Source of the DNA: Leptotrichia hongkongensis
Lineage (GTDB): Bacteria > Fusobacteriota > Fusobacteriia > Fusobacteriales > Leptotrichiaceae
Length of the DNA: 64,000 nucleotides
Assembly: GCF_041538065.1 (NCBI RefSeq)
Contig: NZ_JBGORW010000003.1
Coordinates: forward strand, 139,370 to 203,369
Direction: 5' to 3'
How positions within the stretch are numbered: position 1 is the first letter of the stretch; the number at the start of each line of letters is the position of its first letter. Made by a program: the position numbers and the translations under genes. This document shows positions 58,041-64,000 of the stretch, in pieces. The notes beneath the pieces were generated by a model that was not told the origin of the DNA, made no database searches, and worked only from the letters and a program-made list of their open reading frames with translations.

Positions 58041-58102
58041 GAAAGGAGAGTATGATATTTTATATAGTTAATTATATATTTATCATACGAAGTAAAAAGA
58101 TG
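58041..58102 (+). promoter_or_regulatory. Shine-Dalgarno, hairpin, start codon arrangement (autotransporter gene)
   Basis: GAAAGGAG (58041-58048) is followed by GTATGATA (58050-58057) pairing perfectly with TATCATAC (58081-58088), with an inner TATATA/TATATA stem. Eleven bases then separate the stem from ATG 58100. An ATG in the left arm (58052) is in frame with the autotransporter and would add 16 residues. Confidence 0.5.
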
Positions 58103-61100
58103 ACAAATAATCTTAGAAATTTGCAAAAAGATTTACGTGCATTTGCAAAAAAAACAAAAGATTTTAAATACACAGATTCTGCATTGGTCACATTTTTAAT
58201 GACAGGGGTAGTATCGATTACAAGTAATTTGTTTTCACAAACTACAGAGAAAAACGTAGAAAATCAAAAACAGGAGATTTCATCTTCAATAAAAAGTATA
58301 CATCAAAAGGTTAAGGAAACACGAAGAGAGAATAGTAAATTATTAAAAAGCACAAATCTTGAACTGATTCAATTAATGGAGCAAGGAGATCATGTTGTTA
58401 AATCTCCTTGGAGCAGCTGGCAATATGGAATTAATTATTTTAATAATAATTGGAATGGAACTTACAAAGGAAGAGGAGATAAAAAAGAAAAATATCCTTA
58501 TGAAGGGGTATTTGAAAGAAGCTCGAATATTTATGAAAGGGCAATATCCCCAGACAGTAGTAACTATGGTCTATTAGACAAAAATAGAAAAGCAAATTCT
58601 GCTTCAGGTTCAGCAAAAGGATATGGTATAGCCAGTGTAAAATCGGTAAAAGAGCCAATTATACCTTTTGAAGTACGTGCAGGAATACGTCCAAGAAATG
58701 TAAATAAATCGCCAATTGTAATAGCAGCAAAAAGTGTGGTTACACCAACGTTACCAGAAACAATTAGCTTTACACCACCAAAACCAGTTATTGGATTGCC
58801 AGAATTGCCAGAATTACCAGCACCACCTACTTTTAATATACAGCTAGGATCTTACTGTAATTATATGGCAGATTGTGGAAGTAGCGTAAATGGTGGAGCT
58901 TATAATTATGATTTTGATCTTAATGCTTTTTCGGTTTTAGCTAATGCTCCTGGTACTAAAGGAAGACTTAGAGACGGCTATCCGTCATTAAGACATTCTT
59001 GGACTAATACAGGAAGTGTTTTATTAAAATCATACTTTGATACAGAAACAAATTACAATTTAACAACTAATTTAACAGTTAATTCAGAAAATCCGCTTAA
59101 TGAAACTCAAAAGCAATCTGAAAGAAATGCGGGAAGAGGATATAATGCACAAAATTTTTTAGTTGGTGGTTCTCGGGCAGCTACAATGGATAATGCACCA
59201 GCAAATACAGATGTTAAACTTGATAACAAGGCAACAGTTAATTTGGTTGGGCCTTTGACAGTGGGATTTGAAGTTCAAACAGATACATATTACGGGCCAA
59301 ATGGAAGTAAAAGAGAAATGGTTAATACAGGAACAATAACAGATGCTTCTGAAACGACGCTTGCAAATATCGGTGGATTAGCCAAAGGAGCTTCTGCACC
59401 ATTAACTCTTGCACCATTACTAGGTGGGACAACTGTTGATGTAAATAGAACTGCTGCTGGATATACAGGATATAAAATTGGTATGATATTAACTTATGAG
59501 AATGACGATAGAAGAGTTAATAGTAAATATGTATTAACAAATAATGGAACAATTGATTTTGGTGGTGAAAAATCAATAGGAATTCAAGTTTATGCTCCTG
59601 GTTCACCTTCACTTGTAGAAGTTACAAATACAAATAAGATGAATATAGGCGGTACAGCGAGCTATGGTATGAAATGGTCTTCACGTGTAGCACCTAATAG
59701 TACGATGGAAAATACTGGAATACTTAATGTAAGTGGGGATGCAGGAGTTGATTCTAAGAATAATCCAGTAAATTCATTGTCATCAGGAATAGCAGTTATA
59801 GAAGATTCTAATTATAGCAATGCTACTTCAATAAGAGCATATCAAGGAAGAGTAAAAAATAATGGAATAATAAATGTTTCTGGTGGTAAAGGTAATACCG
59901 GTATGGTTTTGATTACGAATGCCGCTGATGATATAACAAATGATGCAGCTGGAACAATTAATGTCAGCAGTACTGAAAAAAGACAAAATATAGCTATGAG
60001 AGTAGGTAAAGGCTCAGTATCAACAGATGCACCCGGGACACCTAAAGCAATAAATAACGGAACAATCACTTTAGATGGCGATTCATCAATAGGAATGGTT
60101 GGAATAAATGCAGATGTTGTAAATAATGCAGGTAAAACAATAAGCGGTAATACAATCATTAATGGAATTGGAATGGCAACTAGTGGTGGACAGCTTAATA
60201 ACTCAGGAAAAATCGAGTTGAAGGGAACAGGAACAGCAACTAATGTTGGTGTATATATGACTAAAGGAACTGGTAACCCATCGGGAACACTTGCTGCAAC
60301 AAGTGATATTAGTGTAAAAGGTGATAATTCAACAGGTGTATTGATTACAAATGGTACATTAAATTATGGTGGAACTACTACAGCTGAAGGAAATGGAGTT
60401 ACAGGATTAGTTATTGGAGATAATTCAACTAATACTGCTGATGTAACAACTACATCTACAGGAACTGTAAAAGTAAATGATGGTGCAGGTGGTTCTGCTG
60501 GAGTGTATGAATATTTAGATGGCTCAGGAAATAAAGTTAAAAAGGGTTCTTATGGTATTGTTGCTGGTAAAAATTCAAAACTTATAAGCAGCGGTACAAA
60601 CAGTATAAATGTGGACGCTAATGTAAAAGAAGCAGAATCAATTGGGGTATATTCAGGTGAAAATGCCACACTGGAAGTTGGAGACCACACTGTAAAAGCA
60701 TATGAGGGAGCAGTAAACTATGATGCTGATAAAGGTAAGATTACATTAAAAGGGACAGGAACAGCAACTACAGGGCAAAAATCATTACTATTCTATCTTG
60801 GTGAAGATGGTTCAGGAAAAGTTGCCATAGATGGAAAGATGAATGCGACTATTGAAGGCGGAACTACTCCTAATACCAGAGGAAATGCCTTTTATTATGT
60901 AGGAAATGGTGGTAACTTTGGAAAAACTCAAATTGAAGGATGGGCAAAAAATAATTTTGGAGATGGAACAAATACAACTTTAGGGAATCTTACGCTAGAT
61001 ATGAAGCAGGGGTCAAGATTATTTATTGCTCAAAATGTTGGAATGGACTTGTCTGATACAACAGGAGATGCTGTCTCAAAAGCTACAGGAGCACATATAA

Positions 61101-64000
61101 ATGGAACTGACTATAAGACATTTATGCTGTACTTAAGCAACCTTACAATTAATCAGGATGTAAACTTGGATGATGCCAATGATGCATTCAATCAGCTTGA
61201 AATTTCAAATTCGTCAATAACGAATGCAAATACTAAGACTATTACAGGAACACAGGCTAATCAGGTTGCAATGGCTCAGGAAAATAACAAGGGTCTGTAT
61301 GCAAGAAATAAGGTTACATTATCAAATGAAGGAACAATTAATTTAAGTGGTGCAGGTTCTACTGGAATGTATGCTAAGTTTGGAGAACTATACAACAAAG
61401 CAGCAGGGGTTATGACAATAGGTGATAAGTCAACAGCTATCTATGGAACTGAGGATTCATTGATTGAAAATGCAGGTAAGATTACAATAGGTTCTAATTC
61501 AACAGGATTGTATTCAGAAGGTTCTACAACACAGGCAATAAACAATCCAGGATTAATAGAATCAGCAGGAAATGATTCGGTTGCAATTTCTTACAAACCA
61601 GATGCGGCACTTTCTTCAGGAGTAATACTGGAAAATACAGGAAAAATCACTATGACAGGTGATAGAAATACGGCAATATATGCAACTGGAACACCAGGAT
61701 ATACAGCCAAGAACAGTGGAACAATAACATTGGGAGATTCAGCTTCAATTACTAGCCCTAACGTTGCACTTTACACTGAGCATAATACTGTAACACTTGA
61801 AAATACTGGAACAATAGATTCTGGAAATAATACAATTGGGATTTATGGATATAATACAGAAAATTCAGGTAACTTGAAGATAGGAAATGCAGCAATTGGA
61901 ATATATTCTCAAAGTGGAAATGTAAATTTAACAGGCGGAACAATAACAACAGGAACAGATGAAGCAGTTGGGGTTTACACAGTAGGAAGCGGGCAGACTG
62001 TCACAAATAGTGGAACTGCATTTAACATTGGAAACAATTCATTTGGATTTGTAAATGTTGGTACAGGAAATACAATAAATTCCAAGATTTCAAACGTTGG
62101 ACTAGGAGATAAGAATGTATACGTGTATTCAAGTGATACATCAGGAACAGTAACAAATTCTACAAATATGACTTCTACAGGCGGACAAAATTACGGTATT
62201 TATTCAGCTGGAACAGTAACAAATAATGGAAACATTGATTTTTCAAATGGTTTAGGAAATGTGGCAGTTTACAGTATTAAAGGTGGAACTGCAACAAATA
62301 ATGGAACAATCACAGTAGGAGAATCAGATATTTCAGCTGTTGACAGTAGCGGTAATCTAGCTCCTCTGTATTCAATAGGTATGGGTGCAGGATATGAAAC
62401 AACTGATACAGGTAACATAATAAATAAAGGAACAATTAATGTAAACGGGAAACATAGTATCGGTATGTATGCAAGTGGTGCGGGAAGTACAGCGACAAAT
62501 GATGGAAATATCGTATTGAACGCAAATAACACAACAGGTATCTATGCTGATAATGGAGCAACTGCAATTAATAACAGCTCAATTACAACAGGTTCAGGAA
62601 CTTACAAAAATACAGTTGGAGTATATCTTGGAGAAAATTCAAAATTGATAAATAATAAAGGTGCGACTATCGACATAAATGCGAAAAACGGTGTGGGAGT
62701 TTACTTAAAAGGTGGAACAGTGGAAAACTACGGAACTATAAAAGTAAATGGAAGCACAAAAGATGAAGATACAATTTATGAATATACAGTGCCTGCAACA
62801 GGAAAAGGAGTAGGAGGAGTAAAAATTGATGCACCTGCGGGAGCCTCAACTGCCACAATTACTGTGAATGGAGTACCTCAAACACCAGTAGTTGTAAATA
62901 CAATGGCAAAAAATCCAATATCTGTATCAGCTTCTAGCATTGGATTATATATAAATACTTCAGGAGTCAACTATACAAAATCAATAGACGGATTGCAAAA
63001 TTTGACAAGTGAAGCAGATTTAATTATTGGATCTGAAGCTGCAGAATCAACAACTAGCAAATACATTTTAGTAAATGATCCTAACATAATAAATCCATAT
63101 AGAATAGCAATGTTAAAGAATCCAAATATCAAGTGGAATGTTTATTCAGGCTCAATAGGATGGATAGCGACTCCAACATTGGATTCAAACGGAGTAATAA
63201 CAAGTCTATATATGGCTAAAATTCCGTACACAGAATGGACAGGAAGAGAGGAGTCGCCAGTAAATAGCACTGATACATTTAACTTTGCTGACGGGCTGGA
63301 ACAAAGATATGGTGTGGAAGCCTTAGGTTCAAGAGAAAATCAGTTATTCCAAAAATTAAATGGAATAGGAAATAACGAAGAAGTGTTGTTATATCAAGCT
63401 TTTGATGAAATGATGGGACACCAATACGGGAATGTTCAACAAAGAATCAACTCTACTGGAAACTTACTGGATAAAGAGTTGAATCATCTTCAAAGAGACT
63501 GGAGAAATCCATCTAAACAAAGCAACAAGATTAAAGTATTTGGTATGAGAGATGAATACAGCACAGATACTGCAGGAATTATTGACTATACAAGTAATGT
63601 TACTGGAGTAGCTTATGTTCACGAAGATGAAAAAATTAAGATGGGTAACTCTGACGGATGGTATGCAGGGGTTGTAAATAACAGATTCAAGTTCAAAGAT
63701 ATTGGTAAATCAAAAGAAAACCAAACTATGGTTAAATTAGGGGTATTCAAAAAGATGTCACCTAGCAGCGATCATAACGGATCATTACAATGGACAATTG
63801 GTGGAGACGTGTTTGCAGGTATAAACGAAATGAAACGTAGATACCTTGTTGTAGACGAAATATTCGAAGCTAAATCTAACTACAATTCTTATGGAGCGGC
63901 ACTAAAAACAGATTTAGGATACGACATAAGATTAAGCGAAAGAACACATTTCCGTCCTTATGGAGCATTGAAGATGGAATACGGAAGATTTAACAGCATC
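58100..64000 (+). CDS. Giant autotransporter adhesin-like protein (3' end outside window)
   Basis: At least 1967 residues in one open frame that runs off the window. ATG 58100 (MTNNLRNLQKDLRAFAKKTK) is preferred over in-frame ATG 58052 because it begins with the known autotransporter-associated N-terminal domain. That domain has a long signal region (SALVTFLMTGVVSITSNLFS), a coiled-coil part near 60-95, and a Trp/Tyr-rich WSSWQYGINYFNNNWNG segment. A Pro-rich linker (about 215-245) leads to a passenger of some 1,450 residues. The passenger is full of short repeats (NNGTI..., STGIY, ENTGKI), as in beta-helix autotransporters. The C-terminal barrel starts at about 1730-1810 (NKIKVFGMRDEY onward) and is cut by the window edge. 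A surface adhesin role is likely. Confidence 0.92.
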   Translation, partial: MTNNLRNLQKDLRAFAKKTKDFKYTDSALVTFLMTGVVSITSNLFSQTTEKNVENQKQEISSSIKSIHQKVKETRRENSKLLKSTNLELIQLMEQGDHVVKSPWSSWQYGINYFNNNWNGTYKGRGDKKEKYPYEGVFERSSNIYERAISPDSSNYGLLDKNRKANSASGSAKGYGIASVKSVKEPIIPFEVRAGIRPRNVNKSPIVIAAKSVVTPTLPETISFTPPKPVIGLPELPELPAPPTFNIQLGSYCNYMADCGSSVNGGAYNYDFDLNAFSVLANAPGTKGRLRDGYPSLRHSWTNTGSVLLKSYFDTETNYNLTTNLTVNSENPLNETQKQSERNAGRGYNAQNFLVGGSRAATMDNAPANTDVKLDNKATVNLVGPLTVGFEVQTDTYYGPNGSKREMVNTGTITDASETTLANIGGLAKGASAPLTLAPLLGGTTVDVNRTAAGYTGYKIGMILTYENDDRRVNSKYVLTNNGTIDFGGEKSIGIQVYAPGSPSLVEVTNTNKMNIGGTASYGMKWSSRVAPNSTMENTGILNVSGDAGVDSKNNPVNSLSSGIAVIEDSNYSNATSIRAYQGRVKNNGIINVSGGKGNTGMVLITNAADDITNDAAGTINVSSTEKRQNIAMRVGKGSVSTDAPGTPKAINNGTITLDGDSSIGMVGINADVVNNAGKTISGNTIINGIGMATSGGQLNNSGKIELKGTGTATNVGVYMTKGTGNPSGTLAATSDISVKGDNSTGVLITNGTLNYGGTTTAEGNGVTGLVIGDNSTNTADVTTTSTGTVKVNDGAGGSAGVYEYLDGSGNKVKKGSYGIVAGKNSKLISSGTNSINVDANVKEAESIGVYSGENATLEVGDHTVKAYEGAVNYDADKGKITLKGTGTATTGQKSLLFYLGEDGSGKVAIDGKMNATIEGGTTPNTRGNAFYYVGNGGNFGKTQIEGWAKNNFGDGTNTTLGNLTLDMKQGSRLFIAQNVGMDLSDTTGDAVSKATGAHINGTDYKTFMLYLSNLTINQDVNLDDANDAFNQLEISNSSITNANTKTITGTQANQVAMAQENNKGLYARNKVTLSNEGTINLSGAGSTGMYAKFGELYNKAAGVMTIGDKSTAIYGTEDSLIENAGKITIGSNSTGLYSEGSTTQAINNPGLIESAGNDSVAISYKPDAALSSGVILENTGKITMTGDRNTAIYATGTPGYTAKNSGTITLGDSASITSPNVALYTEHNTVTLENTGTIDSGNNTIGIYGYNTENSGNLKIGNAAIGIYSQSGNVNLTGGTITTGTDEAVGVYTVGSGQTVTNSGTAFNIGNNSFGFVNVGTGNTINSKISNVGLGDKNVYVYSSDTSGTVTNSTNMTSTGGQNYGIYSAGTVTNNGNIDFSNGLGNVAVYSIKGGTATNNGTITVGESDISAVDSSGNLAPLYSIGMGAGYETTDTGNIINKGTINVNGKHSIGMYASGAGSTATNDGNIVLNANNTTGIYADNGATAINNSSITTGSGTYKNTVGVYLGENSKLINNKGATIDINAKNGVGVYLKGGTVENYGTIKVNGSTKDEDTIYEYTVPATGKGVGGVKIDAPAGASTATITVNGVPQTPVVVNTMAKNPISVSASSIGLYINTSGVNYTKSIDGLQNLTSEADLIIGSEAAESTTSKYILVNDPNIINPYRIAMLKNPNIKWNVYSGSIGWIATPTLDSNGVITSLYMAKIPYTEWTGREESPVNSTDTFNFADGLEQRYGVEALGSRENQLFQKLNGIGNNEEVLLYQAFDEMMGHQYGNVQQRINSTGNLLDKELNHLQRDWRNPSKQSNKIKVFGMRDEYSTDTAGIIDYTSNVTGVAYVHEDEKIKMGNSDGWYAGVVNNRFKFKDIGKSKENQTMVKLGVFKKMSPSSDHNGSLQWTIGGDVFAGINEMKRRYLVVDEIFEAKSNYNSYGAALKTDLGYDIRLSERTHFRPYGALKMEYGRFNSI

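Noticed and set aside
58052..58102. ATG at 58052 as the autotransporter start
   Set aside because: It has a good Shine-Dalgarno and is in frame, but it adds 16 residues unlike a signal peptide start and lies inside a stem. The family N-terminus begins at ATG 58100. The alternative is kept as a remark only.
59842..62532. Minus-strand open frames inside the autotransporter gene
   Set aside because: They are by-products of the repetitive Gly/Thr/Asn codons of the plus-strand frame, and no ribosome site or family match supports them.
58100..64000. CRISPR array
   Set aside because: Recurring short words in the passenger-coding DNA are codon-level repeats of a protein, without constant repeat length or unique spacers. 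No cas genes are present.

Overview
The window is a very AT-rich chromosome segment. It carries lipid A genes (lpxC, fabZ, lpxA, lpxI, lpxB) and an outer-membrane autotransporter, so the cell has two membranes. Its gene families otherwise look like those of anaerobic low-GC bacteria: Prp next to an L27 with a cleavable N-terminal extension, a YqeH-type GTPase, a YycJ-type hydrolase and a dprA-topA-xer order. The giant autotransporter has the N-terminal domain seen in Leptotrichia. I infer a member of Leptotrichia or a close relative (Fusobacteriota). This rests on protein character, not on a marker alignment.

Layout. 1-9.0 kb: end of dprA, topA, a Xer-type recombinase, yqeH, a pilin-like membrane protein, a yycJ-like hydrolase, a degenerate family 4 uracil-DNA glycosylase and ychF. 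9.0-17.7 kb: accessory region with a VgrG-like spike protein, an Hcp-like tube protein and two large unknown proteins, next to copies of a modular intergenic repeat. Three minus-strand housekeeping genes lie inside it (potassium channel, flavin disulfide oxidoreductase, uridine kinase). 17.7-33.6 kb: a dehydrogenase, tRNA-Ser(GGA), rplU-prp-rpmA, malic enzyme, mnmA, a carboxylate-type carrier, lipoproteins, an amino-acid ABC transporter and metNIQQ. 33.9-47.5 kb: an M13 peptidase, the lipid A operon, a MATE exporter, plsY-gpsA, a sigma factor, dnaN and metA. 47.6-57.7 kb: a YiiX-like enzyme, an Mrp ATPase, an orphan atypical response regulator, superoxide dismutase, a DUF1858 protein, htpX, a candidate structured RNA, tcdA, and a five-segment membrane protein followed by a tail-less FtsZ-like protein. 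57.7-64.0 kb: a long leader and an autotransporter cut by the window end inside its barrel.

Connections. MetA (acetyl-CoA type by its Glu111) and MetNIQQ cover methionine synthesis and uptake. The lpx genes, plsY, gpsA and fabZ form an envelope-lipid block. Prp is expected to process the neighbouring L27.

The least ordinary signals are these. (1) In six genes the Shine-Dalgarno sequence is separated from the start codon by a stem-loop. (2) A compact structured RNA candidate lies upstream of tcdA. (3) There are two families of intergenic repeats, one with hairpin-containing inverted ends. (4) A contractile-injection-like gene set appears without a visible sheath or baseplate. (5) One gene encodes an FtsZ paralogue without a C-terminal tail.
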